Shown: piece by piece, positions 1-11,690 of the stretch
Numbering within the stretch: position 1 is the first letter of the stretch
How the letters are laid out: each line of letters begins with the position of its first letter
Assembly (NCBI GenBank): GCA_943736015.1
Contig: OX031060.1
Coordinates: 16,195,501-16,259,500, forward strand
Length of the DNA stretch: 64,000 nt
Direction: 5' to 3'
Source of the DNA: Tridacna crocea
Lineage: Eukaryota > Mollusca > Bivalvia > Cardiida > Cardiidae
Program-made: the position numbers and the translations under genes
Notes under the pieces: model-generated
What the model saw: only the letters and a program-made list of their open reading frames with translations
Databases searched by the model: none
What the model was told of the DNA's origin: nothing

Positions 1-813
1 AATAAAGAAACAATAATTTCAGTTCTTAATTACTTTGTCTTCGCTATTCTTTTGTTGTAAGCAAACAAAAAGACGAAGAATAGTAAGATAGACACCTACT
101 GCTCTTAAATAGAAGTGACCCTGAGTTCGTCTGTTTCGTATTCTCGGATGTTCATTTTTGGCATGTTCATTTGCAAGTTACCTTGTGTACAGTAAACACA
201 TTACACGATTTTGCCCGGGGGTGGAAATTCCACATCTCACTCGGGACATTTTGGCGTCAGACAATTGACTTTTTTACTTGTAGATATTTTCGGACAAGTC
301 AAAATTAAGGAGAAAAATTTGAAATAAATGAAATAAATATCTGTTGTAAACATTACACCTTTGTACAATATGATACATGTATTTCATACAGTGAACTTCA
401 GCTTGAGATAATCCCTGACTTCTGGAAACCGGCACTATACATTGGAGTACCTTCCTGTTCACAGCATTTATAATACAAAGTTGTTTTGCATGTATTCTTT
501 TGCTTTTGAAAACATCCGAATACTTTCAAGATCACCATTATGGATTGAAATATTTTTATTTCTGTGATTTGACTAGCTTTTCAAAGATCTTATACAACAA
601 TGTAATTGTTGCACATATGAATATTGTAGCAATTTATGTGCTGGTACAAATTTCACGAGAAGGAGCCGTGGTTTAGGCATTGTCTCCTCTGCTAGAAATT
701 GCCTCAAACTGAAGCAATTTGTAATTCAACGATCGATCCATGCTTGACATTGGAGAGAATGGATTGTGTTTTGATGAAATCTTTCCATTTCTATTTTGCG
801 TACCAGTAGACAA
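1..813. other. Intron 1 sequence of the R-Ras-like gene
   Basis: AT-rich sequence upstream of the first visible Ras exon. I see no exon, no P-loop coding segment (GxxGxGKS) on the + strand and no family A repeat. By comparison with vertebrate RRAS2, whose first intron also falls directly before SYFVTDY, this is inferred to be part of intron 1. Confidence 0.4.
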
Positions 814-2629
814 TAGAGCTGGGGCGATATCATCGATGCATCGGTGCATCGTGATATTTTTGCTGGCGATAGTATATCGCGATACTAACTCGTTGTATCG
901 ATACTTGGCGATACATTTACGTCGTGTCGTGTGCAGAGTGTGTGAGATCACGTATGAATGTAAATGATTCATGTATAAAATAGGAAAAAAAAATACGCAC
1001 AGTTTGTCTCTGCTATACATACAAGAACGTTAAAAAACTCGCCCTAGAAACAATGAAATTCATAAAACTTTGTAATTTAGGGAATAATTTGAAGCGAAAT
1101 GTTTACAGTCACTCGCTCATGCTTAGGGTTTTCCAGGTTTTAAATATAGATGCTAATTCGGAACGTTCTAAGGTTATCATATTTTCTTCGTGTCCAAAAA
1201 GTTGCGGCTGCGTTTTGATCGGTTTGCCTCCTACCAGTTTTGTCACAAGGACTGTAAAATAAAATAAAGTATTAATTAACAAGTTCATACGATTAAGCGG
1301 ACGAATATAAGCTGCAATTTGATTATTTGCTAGCGAAAGATAGCACAGTTTGAATAGTCTTTGTTCTTTTAAATAACAAATGAATGAGATGCGGATCGGC
1401 AAATGTCTTCCGATGTTGACTAAGTGCGGGTTTTGACGCTGGGAAATTGAATTGATGTCTTTGAGGCTGAAAAATATCTGCCTTATTGTCAATCTGACGC
1501 ATTAAGTTATGGTCTAGAGCTTCATATAACCTAGTTTTAATGCATCCGGCAGAGATATGGGCTAAACACTATCAGTATAAATGCAAAAGACACGCGCATG
1601 ATCATGAAGCTGGCGAGTTATTTATGACAACGTAATAAAGGTGTTAATCCTCTGATCTAGTGTAAAAAGACCGATTTTAAAGTTTCCTGCTATTCAAAAT
1701 GACAAACTGATGTCAAATCATGTAGTAATACTTCTCCAAAAATTATTTGTCATGAAAAAATAGATCGCCAAAAAACCGTGAAAACCCATGACACTACAAT
1801 GATCAGCATGGCATCGTCCGATCAGAGGGACTTAAAACTATCTTCTCATTTTCAATAGTGAAGCTAAACAGTGGATTTACACAAATCTGTGAATAAAACA
1901 GTAAGTTGAGGCTAACATGCTATTCATGAGTGAAGAAATTGTTGCTTTAGGAAATGAAAATACAGATCTACGTGGTGGGGGGAGTCTGCAAATGCTTGAA
2001 ATATGTCTAATTTTTTTTTTAAACTTTTGAAAATTAAAAATAGAGGACCAAAATGAATGATATTGAATAAAGCAAAAACTCTAAATGGTACTGCAAAACC
2101 ATTGATTTTTGAAGTACAAAACCAAGCATCCTTATAAACTTAATATCATGTAGACAAACTGTCATGGTATTTAAAGCCAAAAGGCATTCTCAGTTAAATG
2201 GAGACACCGATTGTACAACAGATAACTAGTTGGTGTGCTCTTCAGATTACAAAACAATAATCATTTGTGATTTCAACCTGATTGCCCAGCACTACCGATC
2301 TGATAGATTTTGTACAGGAATTGGACCAGTTCGATGGTACATGTATCTCACATACCTACTTGTTTTAGCAAACATTTGGATTGATTTTGCCAAAAATGGT
2401 TGCACAGTTTGAGAAAAGGTTCCTAAAGTCTTTGAAGAGCTTATAACTGTGAACATGTAGATCTATTTATAAAATCTTGTTTGCGCATATCACATGAAAA
2501 CAGTCTCTCTTTTAAAAGACTGTCATTAAGTTAATCTGGGCCAATTAAGTATCGTGATATTGTATCGTATCGCCTGTCTGGTATCGCGATAGTATCGCGA
2601 TACATTTTTCTTGGCGATACCCAGCTCTA
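814..2629. mobile_element. hAT-like DNA transposon, non-autonomous or decayed
   Basis: The left end reads TAGAGCTGGGGCGATATC and the right end, inverted, reads TAGAGCTGGGTATCGCC. Both subterminal regions are rich in CGATA/TATCG motifs. The element is flanked by the identical 8-mer GTAGACAA at 806-813 and 2630-2637. An 8-bp target duplication with TAGRGCTGGG ends is typical of hAT superfamily elements. The 1.8 kb interior has only short open frames (longest 127 aa, minus strand 1109-1492) with no recognisable BED finger or hAT dimerisation region, so it is probably a non-autonomous derivative. It lies in the first visible intron of the Ras gene. Confidence 0.85.
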
Positions 2630-2754
2630 GTAGACAAAAAGGATTAATGATATGGCTTGAAAACACTAATTCATATTATGAATTGACATTACTTTAATTA
2701 GATATTATTCATTTTATAATTATACAACTGATGTCAATACATAACTTTTTTTAA

Positions 2755-2983
2755 TTAACCTATTACTACACAATCCCTACTTTTGACGCCTTCTGAGAAA
2801 AAAGCCTTTAGAAAACATTGTGGGAAAAGGAGAAAATGCTGATAACCAGCATTTTCTCCTGTTTCTACAATGTTTTCTATCCTTCACAAAACAAATTTCA
2901 AATTTTCAGTCACTTTTATTATGTTATCTACAAATGCTTTAGATTCAGACAAACCTAAAATTGTGTATTTGGTAATGAGTTAA
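2755..2983 (+). mobile_element. Family A TTAA hairpin MITE, complete
   Basis: TTAA at both ends (2755-2758 and 2980-2983). Left end CCTATTACTACACAATCC, hairpin with a GCTGATAACCAGC centre, right end GGTAATGAG. Intronic, about 500 bp before the first visible Ras exon. Confidence 0.85.
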
Positions 2984-3479
2984 AGTTTTTAATATTCTTG
3001 CAAGTCCAGGTACTAGGCTATTTCTGTTTTGTCAAATGATTTCCAGTTTGTTCATTTCTTTTAAAAATTTCTAATGCTCACTTCAGACTCATCCCTCTTT
3101 ACCTACCCTTAAAGCCGCAATAACTGTCAACAATTAACAATGCATGTGTGAAAATGCATTTGAATGGAAGTAATACCTTTCAGGCATACAGAAATTGTTG
3201 TTGAGATAGCAATCTGTATGATCAGTCCAAATGTAAGTTGCTGGCAGAAAAATGAATTTTAGAACAGGTGAAAACTAAAAAAATGACAGAGCAACCTAGC
3301 AACTTTTGACTGACAAAAATGACGAGCAACCTAGCAACTTTTGACTGACAAAGTACGAAACAACTGAATTCCACACCCCAATTAGCATAGGGATATGAAT
3401 GCTTCATACTTTAGCTTTTTGTATGATTTCTCCCACAGAACCTGTATTTTATCATGATTTTTTGTTCCTTTTTCTTCAG
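2984..3479. other. Intronic stretch with a 35-bp tandem duplication
   Basis: Mostly unique AT-rich DNA. At 3283-3352 a ~35-bp unit containing GCAACCTAGCAACTTTTGAC is present twice in tandem. The end is a good splice acceptor: TTTTTTGTTCCTTTTTCTTC followed by AG at 3478-3479. Confidence 0.5.
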
Positions 3480-3567
3480 TCATATTTTGTCACAGATTAT
3501 GACCCCACAATTGAAGATTCCTATGCTAAACAATGTGTTATAGATGACGAGGTGGCCAGACTCGACA
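3480..3567 (+). CDS. RRAS2-like: R-Ras2/TC21-like GTPase, exon 2 (effector loop)
   Basis: First visible coding exon of a small GTPase of the R-Ras subfamily, a membrane-anchored GTP/GDP switch that in animals signals to PI3K, RalGDS and integrin pathways. It encodes [18 protein letters not shown] and continues to [13 protein letters not shown] is the switch I/effector loop. SYFVTDY and QCVIDDxxARLD match vertebrate RRAS2 more closely than RRAS or MRAS. The acceptor is a strong polypyrimidine tract and CAG; the donor is A/GTAAGTAT. The exon starts in phase 0 and ends in phase 1, completed as Ile by exon 3. Exon 1, with the N-terminus and P-loop, is not in this window. The orthology call rests on motif recall, not a search. 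Confidence 0.93.
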
Positions 3568-3835
3568 GTAAGTATCTGTGGTTGTTATATTAACAGAAAC
3601 ACTTTTAGCAAATTTGCCTTGTAGCTATTCTTGGCTAATCATTTTCCCAGATAGAATACAGTTGTATATTGGTCAGAAAGTCATGAAAATATAAAATAAC
3701 ATAACCTTAATAGTAGAAATGTAAACAAATGGATTTTCACTGTCTTTTAAAAAAAAATCTACATACGAAAAATCCACTGCATTGAAAATGACAAAAATGA
3801 AATCTTTCATTTTAATTTTCTATCACAAAAAAATA

Positions 3836-4454
3836 TGTAGACTTATCCAAACTGAAAACTTTTGCAGACTACAAATTTAATGTGGCTCAAATGATGGAAT
3901 TAGTGTTTGAAAGGGTAGCAAACATTTTTTGAAAAGGAGAAAAAGCTTCCAACCAGAACTTTTGCCTTTTCCTGTACCATTATCAAAGACCATTTTGAGG
4001 GCTATTAATGTGCTGGATTGTGTTGCAAAGGGTTTTGAGAGAAATTTAACAGAAATTTTGATTGGCCAAGCAGTAAAAAAAAAAAAGGATTCCAAAATAT
4101 GGATAGAGATAGGATTATGATTGTCAAGCCATAGAAATAAAAGTGATAGACTAATTTGATCTTAAGCAAAATCCCAGCTTGATCTCAGATAGTGTTACAT
4201 GTATTAGTAAAGACTAATTTGATCATAACCCATTACCACTTGAGAAAATTTTAGACCAGTCCAAATTGAAAGCATTTGCAGATGACAAAATAAAGGTGAC
4301 TGAAAAATTGAAATTTGTTCTGGGAAGAGTAGAAAACACTGTGGGAAAAGGAGAAAATGCTGGTTACCAGCATTTTCTCCTTTTCCCACAGTGTTTTCAA
4401 AAGGCTTTCTTTTTCAGGGGCGTCAAAAGTAGGGATTGTTTGGTAATGGGTTAA
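3836..4454 (-). mobile_element. Two family A MITEs: one degenerate, one complete
   Basis: 3836-4032 is a diverged minus copy whose hairpin has decayed. 4225-4454 is a complete minus copy (ATAA/TTAA flanks, GGTTACC centre). In the complete copy the stem carries CACTGTGGG on one arm and CCCACAGTG on the other, a paired change from the usual CATTGTGGG/CCCACAATG. Confidence 0.75.
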
Positions 4455-4760
4455 GCAAAATCTGCATTTATTCTCAGATAGTGTTATTAGTAGTATAGCT
4501 CTGTGCTACATAGCCCCAGTCATAAACTGATAAACGTAGGAAAGAGATGCATCAGCTTGTTGCAGTACATCATGAATAATGACCAGTACTGTTGTCAGAG
4601 ATCAAACAGAGATTTCCTAACTTTAATATCAAATGTTTCTGTTCTAAATACAGAGCTATTGAGGACTTGGATTCTGATCTTTGTCTGAAATAGTGGTTTT
4701 CTGTGTAGTAAACAATCTCATGTTCTAAGGACCCTTAGGTAAAAGATTTTTTAAAATATC

Positions 4761-5117
4761 AGAGCAAGAGGGAGTGATAGTATTCTAAATCCATTATTTC
4801 TTTTTGAAACCCCATGTTGTGGGTATTCATTAAAATCGTTTTGAGACAATTCTAATGACTACACACAACATAGGGTTTAGTGGAGAATAATTAAGGTAGT
4901 AATGAGAATATAGTGGTTTTAGATTTATAAATGATAATTCCAAGAAGGGCATAAAGGAAAAAGTGGCTTGGTGAAAGTAGTACAATAATACCCATTTTTA
5001 ATCTTAGCAAATTTTTTAGGATAATGATATAATGGAAATAGCTGTTTTCTATTACAGGTCCACTAAGTTAATATTTTCGATTTTGAATTGAAATTCACTC
5101 CCTCTATCTTGAGCTCT
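4761..5117. mobile_element. TIR element (GAGGGAGTGA ends) carrying a nested TTAA element
   Basis: The left end AGAGCAAGAGGGAGTGATAG is mirrored by AAATTCACTCCCTCTATC and GAGCTCT at the right. AAATATC flanks both sides, consistent with a 7-8 bp target duplication. A second copy without the insert lies at 12459-12664. The insert is 4891-5071, bounded by TTAA; its middle matches 37163-37310, so it is a deleted relative of family D. Confidence 0.65.
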
Positions 5118-5154
5118 GAAATATCATGGGATATAATAAGATAAAAAGCTCTTA

Positions 5155-6029
5155 ATCAGCATTTTTGTCATTTTTCCACAACATTTTTCTTCCTCTGACA
5201 GACAAATCCAAATATTTCAGCCACATTCAGTTTATCAGTCTCTTGCTTTGCTGTCTTAAATTTTGTCATTTTGGCAAAGTGTTACAGCTTACAAAAGATG
5301 AAAGCCTTTCTTATGCATGTGAGAATGCAGTTTATTTTGAGACCTTACTAAATGTTAGGTTTCAAACAAATAACAGATAAATTGTTTCATTTCCTTTTCA
5401 ACCTTTTATCACGCAGTCACAGGTTTTAACTACCCTTGGATATAAGACTTTTGAAAACATTATGAGAACAGAAGAAAAAGCTGGTAACCAGCATTTTCCT
5501 CTTTCCCCATAATGTTTTATTACCTTTCAGATGCAAATTCAATCAACATACTTTGAATTCAGACAAATCTAAAATATTGTTGTGTGGTAAAAGGTTTACA
5601 GGTCGTGAAGTATTATAGGTATACATATTCTGAAAGAAGTTACTATTAAGCATTGTTTTAAAAGGAAAAGAAATTGCATCATGCATACATGTATATCGAT
5701 GAGAAACCTGAAATTGAAGTGAAAAAGATATATATCTGAACCAGGGCATATACAAAAAGAAGGGAAAATAAAGGTGACAAAAACCACAGAGTATGTACTT
5801 ACAACTTATTGAACCCTTTACGAAACTATTTTGAATTTTAAACGATCTTGAGAAAGAAAGCTTTCTAAGACATTTCAGGAAAAGGAGAAAATGTTGGTAA
5901 CCAGTGTTTTTTCTCCAAGATGCATCCTGTTATTTCAACAAAAACTGGAGTCAGATTTAAAATTATCTGAAAATGCTTTGGAATTAGACAGGTCCAAATA
6001 TTTTGTCTAGATCTTCTAGTAAAGGGTTA
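5155..6029 (+). mobile_element. Three decayed family A copies
   Basis: 5155-5288 holds only the right half of a plus copy. 5400-5598 is a diverged plus copy with GCTGGTAACCAGC still intact. 5811-6029 is a plus copy whose right stem arm has been lost. All lie in intron 2 of the Ras gene. Confidence 0.6.
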
Positions 6030-6169
6030 AGAGTATGATCTTGTTTCACTTCCTGTTGACTAAAACTGTAGTACTGAAGTTGGATAATTGCTGTACTACT
6101 CACATTCGCTCTATTCCTGGTACAAGGATCGTTATCATGTGATCACAGACAATTAAGATACTTATGTAC

Positions 6170-6388
6170 TTTTTACCAAACCACAAAATTTCAGACACAC
6201 TGAAAAATGAAAATGAAATGCAATTGCAGACTCGAACTTATGTGATTTATCTTTGAAATGATAGAAAACATTGGTGGAAAAGCAGACATTGGCTGGTTAC
6301 TTGCATTTTCTCCTTTTCCCCATATTGTTTTCAAAGGCTTTTTTATTAAGGTTGTTAAAAAATGATATCTTTATTGCAAAGGGTCAGA
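6170..6388 (-). mobile_element. Diverged family A MITE
   Basis: Minus orientation with a weak match to the CCAAACxACAAAATTT start, a GGCTGGTTACTTGC centre and a decayed right end GCAAAGGGTCAG. Confidence 0.55.
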
Positions 6389-6446
6389 CAGCTAGCAAAT
6401 AATCCTTTGATGATTAGTCCTTCTCTGTACAAATAATCAACATTAG

Positions 6447-6894
6447 TTTACTCTTTACCACACAATCCCATCTTTAACCCATTACCACACAATCCCTACT
6501 TTTGACAACCCTGAGAAAGAAGCTTTTAGAAAACATTGTGGGAAAAGGAGAAAATACTGGTCTTTTCTCTTTTTCCCACAATGTTTTCTATCCTTCACAA
6601 AACACATTTCAAATTTTCAGTCACTTTTATGTTGTCATCTGCAAAATGCTTTCAATTTGAGCAAGGCTAAAAGTTTCTCGTTTGGTAATAAGTTAAACAA
6701 CACCAAGAAAGAAGCCTATGGAAAACATTGTCGGAAAAGGAGAAAATGCTGGGAACTAGCATTTTCTCCTTTTCCCACAATATTTGCTACCATATCAAAA
6801 TCAGAAATCATCATATTAACAAGATTTAATTCGTCGTCTTTAGATACTTTGAACTTGGTCAAGTAAAAAAATTTGTCGTTTGGTAAAGAGTTGA
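6447..6894 (+). mobile_element. Family A MITE interrupted by another family A MITE
   Basis: The outer plus copy starts CTCTTTACCACACAATCCCA. It is broken at its internal TTAA by an inner complete plus copy (6474-6696, TTAA at both ends). It resumes with ACAACACCAAGAAAGAAGCC and its own hairpin, ending GGTAAAGAG at TTGA (6891-6894). The outer copy's own structure shows that TTAA is the target. Confidence 0.9.
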
Positions 6895-7354
6895 CTCTTT
6901 ACCAAACAACAAAATTTCAGACTGGTCCAAATTGAAAGCATTTGCAGACAACAAAAAAGAAGAGACTAGAAATCTGAAATTTGTATTGGGGAGGGTAGAA
7001 AACATAGTGGGAAAAGGAGAAAATGCTGTTTACCAGCATTTTCTCCTTTCCCCACAATGTTTTCAAAAAGCTTCTTTAACAGGGTCGTTAAAAGTCTGGA
7101 TTGTGTGGTAAAGGGTTAAGATCTAGCTCTTTACCAAATGACAAAACATTGGACTTTTCCAAATTGAAAGTATTTGCAGACAAAAAATAAAGTTGAATGA
7201 AAAATTGAAATGTGATTTGGGAAGGGTAGAAGATAATGTGGGAAAAGCAGAAAATGCTGGTTACCAGCATTTTTCCTTTTCCTACAAGGTCTTCAAAGGC
7301 TTCCTTTGTCAGGGTCTTTTAAAGTCCTGTTGGCATGGTGTGGTAAAGAGTTAA
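6891..7354 (-). mobile_element. Two complete family A MITEs in tandem
   Basis: 6891-7119 is a minus copy that shares its left TTGA with the preceding element. 7124-7354 is a second minus copy. Both keep GCTGTTTACCAGC or GCTGGTTACCAGC centres. Confidence 0.85.
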
Positions 7355-8290
7355 AACATTTGCAGATGACAAATATAGCTCAATTGATGTGATTTGTTTT
7401 CAAGAGAGTATAAAGTTTTTTGAGAAAAGGAGGAAATGCTGGTTACTAGCATTTTCTGTTTTTCCCAAAATGTTTTCAAAACCTGTCTTGAAAGGGTCGT
7501 TAAAGCTACAGATTGTGTAATCAAAAGCAAACACATGAAAAAAAAGCGTTGGTTAAGGACATTTTTTTTCTACAAAATTGTCTCCTTTTGCAACACTGTT
7601 TTAAGTCTTTACCACAATCCCGATTTTAACGACCCTGACAAAGAAGCCTTTCAAAAACAGTGTAGGAAAAGGAGAAAATGCTGGTAACCAGCATTTTCTC
7701 CTTTTCCTTTAAACTTTTCTACTCTTCTAGAGTCAAGTTTCAATTTTTTGAGTTACATTAATTTTGTTATTTGCAAAATGCTTTCAAATTGTACAAGTCT
7801 AAAATTTTGTGATTTTGGTAAAGTTGTTAAAAAGAGAAATATGCAGCATAGAAATGGTGATATGTTGTGCCTCAGAGTGTTAACCCATCACCACACGATC
7901 CCTATTTTTGACAACCCTGAGAAAGAAGCCTTTAGAAAACATTGTGGAAAAAGGAGAAAATGCTGGTGACAAGGATTTTCTCCTTTTCCCACAATGTTTT
8001 CTACCCTTCACAAAACAAGTATCAAATTACCATTATCAGTCACTTTTATTTTGTCTTCTGCAAATGCTTTCAATTTGGTTGTACCTAAAATTTTTCTAGT
8101 TTGAGTAATGAGTTAAAAGTATGAAGTGGACATTTAAAAAAGACATGTGAATACTGAAAAGAAGGTAGCTTGAACACTTTATCAAAAGTAAAACGAAATT
8201 TTTAGACTTGCCCAAATTGACAGCATTATGTAGAGACCTAAATAAAGTGATTCAAAAATTTGATATTTTGTCTCTAGAAATGTATATTGA
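7355..8290. mobile_element. Cluster of four family A copies
   Basis: 7355-7527 is a minus copy lacking its left end. 7601-7830 is a plus copy with a partly lost right arm. 7880-8116 is a complete plus copy (TTAA both ends, CCATCACC/GGTAATGAG-type ends). 8172-8290 is a minus left-half fragment. Confidence 0.75.
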
Positions 8291-9065
8291 GGGCTTTCTT
8301 CAAGACTATCATAAGTGCATATACAATGTATATGCACTCACAATAGTCTTGCACTAATCCCGCGAATTACAAATTTATGAGAAAAGAACTTTTACTTTTC
8401 CCACTATGCTTTTAGCCACAAGAGCACCAAATGTAAACTCGGCAGACCGTTTATAGTCACTAAATACACATGTACTTCCAGAATAATAGCAATATTATTA
8501 TAACGTTAGTCTGTAATGTTTCAGCAAGGCAGACAGTGCAGATCAAAAATCAGACAAAATAATTTTTGCAGTCTGATCTTGATCTTGGAAAACTTTATGG
8601 AGGGAGATGCAAAATATCAATGCATACTATCATCGTTTTCTCCTTTCCCTCTCAATATTTCCAATGCGTAGATTTTTTTTTTTTCTTAACATTGTGTGAT
8701 ACATGTAGTTGTTTCCTACTCGTTAATGAGCTTTCTTACCACAAATATTAGCCTTTTCATATATTACTTTTAGTTAACTTCCTTTATTAGTGCACCTACC
8801 TCATACGAGGATCCAGATATTTTTCTCAGGGGAGGTCCCACCAAAAATACACTCGTCTTATATGATACTTTGATTTCCAAATTTCAGTGGATCTTAGCCA
8901 TTTGCAAGAAAAGTCAACGTTTCCAGTTCTAACCACGAGGAGGTCTCCGCATTTAGAACTTTATATATTTATTTATTTAGGATTAAACTAAATGCCTATT
9001 TTAATTCCAGACATCAGTATCCACATAATTATTTAATCGGGATTGTATTTTATATAAATGCTATG
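8291..9065. other. Intronic DNA with two small palindromes
   Basis: 8302-8352 is an inverted repeat: AAGACTAT and AGTGCATATACA mirrored by TGTATATGCACT and ATAGTCTT. 8531-8590 contains a decayed copy of a GATCAGACTGCA palindrome also found at 16636-16690, 29601-29645, 45100-45160 and 55450-55510. No coding signal is seen. Confidence 0.5.
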
Positions 9066-9556
9066 CAACATCAAACCAGTCTGATTCCCGAATACAGGGT
9101 GACCCAAAATGAATGCAACCCATAAAAGTAGCAACAAGTTCTGCAAATAGGAATGGTTTATTTTTTACACGCATCAATGTAAGGCGATAGCAAATTAAGT
9201 TCTGTAAGTTTGATTTATTTCGGTTGGGTCGTCTACATGTTAGCGACATTCAAAGATATGCTCCAAATGTCCACCGCTTTGACGGAGACAGTCCTGACCC
9301 CCGAGTGTGCCCCACACTCACCTGACCTTAACACCTTCCCCTCCACCAACCCCATATTTCTACCTGTGGGGTTATTTGAAAGACCATGCCGATGAGAAAA
9401 ACTGCAGACAATCATGAACTTAAAAGCTGCAATAACAGCAAGGATCAGGGAGATTCCAGGGGCAGACTGTCTGTGTGTTGGACAATTTTGCAAGGCGCAT
9501 TCAGGAGTGTCTCTGTCAAAGGGGAGGACATTTGGAGCATATCCTGGTTCCCCCCT
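9066..9556. pseudogene. Mariner/IS630-type transposase fossil in inverted halves
   Basis: Near 9096 is ACAGGGTGACCCAAAATGAA, resembling mariner terminal repeats. In the plus frame 9310-9556 reads HSPDLN, then LKAAITARIREIP and remnants of RGGGHLEHI, the C-terminal end of a DD(D/E) mariner-like transposase, broken by frameshifts. On the minus strand 9233-9300 encodes a second copy of the GGHLEHI end. The two partial 3' ends therefore point away from each other. The family is inferred from the SPDLN and LKAAI motifs; the gene is not functional. Confidence 0.6.
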
Positions 9557-9581
9557 CTGGATCAGTGCATGTACTTATACT

Positions 9582-10047
9582 CTAAGCCTTTACCAAACAG
9601 TCCCATGTTTTAACAACCCTGAAGGTGAAGCCTCTTAAATCTTTGTGAGAAAAGTAGAAAATTCTAAAAACAGCATTTTCTTCTTTTTCCACAATGTTTT
9701 TTTGTCTCATCAGAGAACTTCTGTTCCTTTGTACCAATTATGGAATTCAGCATTTACAGATGCTTTCTGTATTGACTGTCTCAAATGTCTCAAATACCGC
9801 ACATTGATAAGGAAGTTTAACTCTTTACCACATGACAAAATTTCAGACTGGTTTCAAATTGAAAGCACTTGCAGATGACAAAATAAAGGTGACTGAAGAA
9901 TTGAAATTTATTCTGGGAAGGGTAGAAAACACTGTGGGAAAAGGAGAAAATACTGGTTACCAGCATTTTCGCCTTTTCCACACAGTGTTTTCAAAAGGCT
10001 TCTTTCACAGGGCCGTCAAAAGTAGGGATTGTGTGGTAATGGGTTAA
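9582..10047. mobile_element. Two family A MITEs
   Basis: 9582-9790 is a diverged plus copy. 9817-10047 is a complete minus copy whose stem has CACTGTGGG paired with CACAGTG. Its ends are mismatched (CTCTTTACC left, GGTAATGGG right), unlike most copies. Confidence 0.75.
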
Positions 10048-10271
10048 ACTGGAAAATATTGATTGAAATTCTTCAAATCTTCTTCTAATTAACTTCCTTA
10101 ATAATATTGGCTGTTTTCATACAGTTGTTGTCTCCTGCACTGCTGTCATGCAAAAATGTCGACATTTTCTCATTGAGCCATGCTTTGGCAAAAGGGGCCT
10201 CAACGCATCTCCTAGATGCATGGTATCAAGCAAGCTAAGCTATAGGTTTTGAACCATAGTGGCCAATTTTC

Positions 10272-10723
10272 TTAACTCTTTATCAAACGACAAATTTTGG
10301 ACTTGTCCAAATTGAAAGCATTTGCAGACGACAAAATGAAGGTGACTGAAAAATTGAAATTTATTCTGGGAAGGGTAGAAAACACTGTGGGAAAAGGAGA
10401 AATTGCTGGTTACCAGCATTTTCTCCTTTTTCCACAGTGTTTTCAAAAGGCTTCTTTCTCAGGGCCGTCAAAAGTAGGGATTGTGTGGTAATGGGTTGAA
10501 TCTTTACCAAACGACAAATTTTAGACAGGTCCAAATTGATAGCACTTGCAAATGACACAGAAAACGCAACTCTACAATTGAAATTTGTTTCAAGCAGGGT
10601 AGAAAGCATTGTTGGAAAAGGAGAAAATGCTGGTTACCAGCATTTTCTCCTTTTCCCACAATGTTTTCAAAAGCCGTCTATTTCAGGGCCGAAAAAACCA
10701 GGGATTGTTTGGTAAAGGATCAA
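10272..10723 (-). mobile_element. Two tandem family A MITEs sharing one TTGA
   Basis: 10272-10499 and 10496-10723 are both minus copies. The TTGA at 10496-10499 is simultaneously the right flank of the first and the left flank of the second. Both hairpins are near perfect. Confidence 0.88.
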
Positions 10724-10734
10724 AACCCAACTGG

Positions 10735-10890
10735 CACCCTGGCTCTTCGACATGGAAGTATTGCAGAAAATTGACAAATACTGAATAGTTTCGGCCCAAG
10801 TCAGCCCGCCATCCATGAAAGCTTACCTGTTTTGATACTTTTCACAGATGCATTAAGCCCCCTTTTTCACAGAGCACAGGTTATTTACTC
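10735..10890. repeat. Dispersed repeat ending in GCCCCCTTTTTCACAGAGCA
   Basis: Shares GTTTCGGCCCAAGTCAG and CATTAAGCCCCCTTTTTCAC with 53280-53400. The inverse, CCATGCTTTGGCAAAAGGGG, occurs at 10177-10196. A similar inverted pair brackets the MITE at 54758-54957, so these may be the TIRs of a separate small element. Confidence 0.45.
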
Positions 10891-10971
10891 CAAACTTTGG
10901 CTTGTGGTTTAGTATTGGAATGGCATGTGACCCTCAAAATATTTTTTAACAATTTACTTCCCTTACTGCAC

Positions 10972-11200
10972 TTAAATCTTTGCCATACAACAAAATTTTA
11001 GACTGGTCCAAATTGAAAGCATTTGCAGACAACATGATAAAAGTGACTGCAAATTTGGAAATTGTTTTGGGAAGGGAAGAAGACATTGTAGGGAAAGGAG
11101 AAAATCTTGGGTACCAGCGTTTTCTCCTTTTCACACAATGTTTTCAGATAGCCTCTTTCTCAGGGTCGTCAAAAGTCCAGATTTTGTGGTAAAACGTTAA
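10972..11200 (-). mobile_element. Family A MITE, complete
   Basis: TTAA at 10972-10975 and 11197-11200, minus orientation. The stem carries several mismatches around a GGTACCAGC centre. Confidence 0.8.
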
Positions 11201-11350
11201 TAGCCTTCAGAAATAATGTTACCATTCGTATTTGTCCTTATTTTTCAATTATTGTTCAGCCAATCAGATGTTGTGTACTTCAAATTTAGAATATTTTTGA
11301 ATGTAAGACTAAGAATATTTTAAGAATGGTATGTGAATATGCGATATAGA

Positions 11351-11690
11351 CTTAAATCTTTACCATACAAGCTCAACTTTTAGCAACCTTGGGACAGAAG
11401 CCTGTAGAAAACATTGTTGGAATAGCAGAAAAATGCTGGTAACAAAGTCATGAAAAAAAAAGTATTTTTTAATAAGTCCTTATGAAGGCTTCAATGCCAA
11501 AACATTGACCAAAGGATATTAAAACGTATATATACATAACAACAGTGTTGTTATTGGTATTTCTATATTGTTGGTAACAAAGTCAGAAATCATCATACAT
11601 GTATTAAAAAGATTAAATTTGTTGTCTGGAGATGATTTGAATTTTGTCCAGTTCAGAGATTGTCGTTTATCAATAGTTGAACAAGGCTTA
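11351..11690 (+). mobile_element. Family A MITE with a ~125-bp insert between 13-bp repeats
   Basis: The left half runs to GCTGGTAACAAAGTCA, then about 125 bp of foreign AT-rich DNA, then GGTAACAAAGTCA again and the normal right half. The 13-bp GGTAACAAAGTCA on both sides is either a target duplication or the footprint of a local duplication. Confidence 0.6.

Noticed and set aside
1109..1492. Minus-strand 127-codon frame inside the hAT element as a transposase fragment
   Set aside because: No BED zinc finger, catalytic or dimerisation motif could be recognised.
1..3479. Search for Ras exon 1 (GxGxxGKS) upstream of exon 2
   Set aside because: No matching coding segment on the plus strand; exon 1 must lie before the window.
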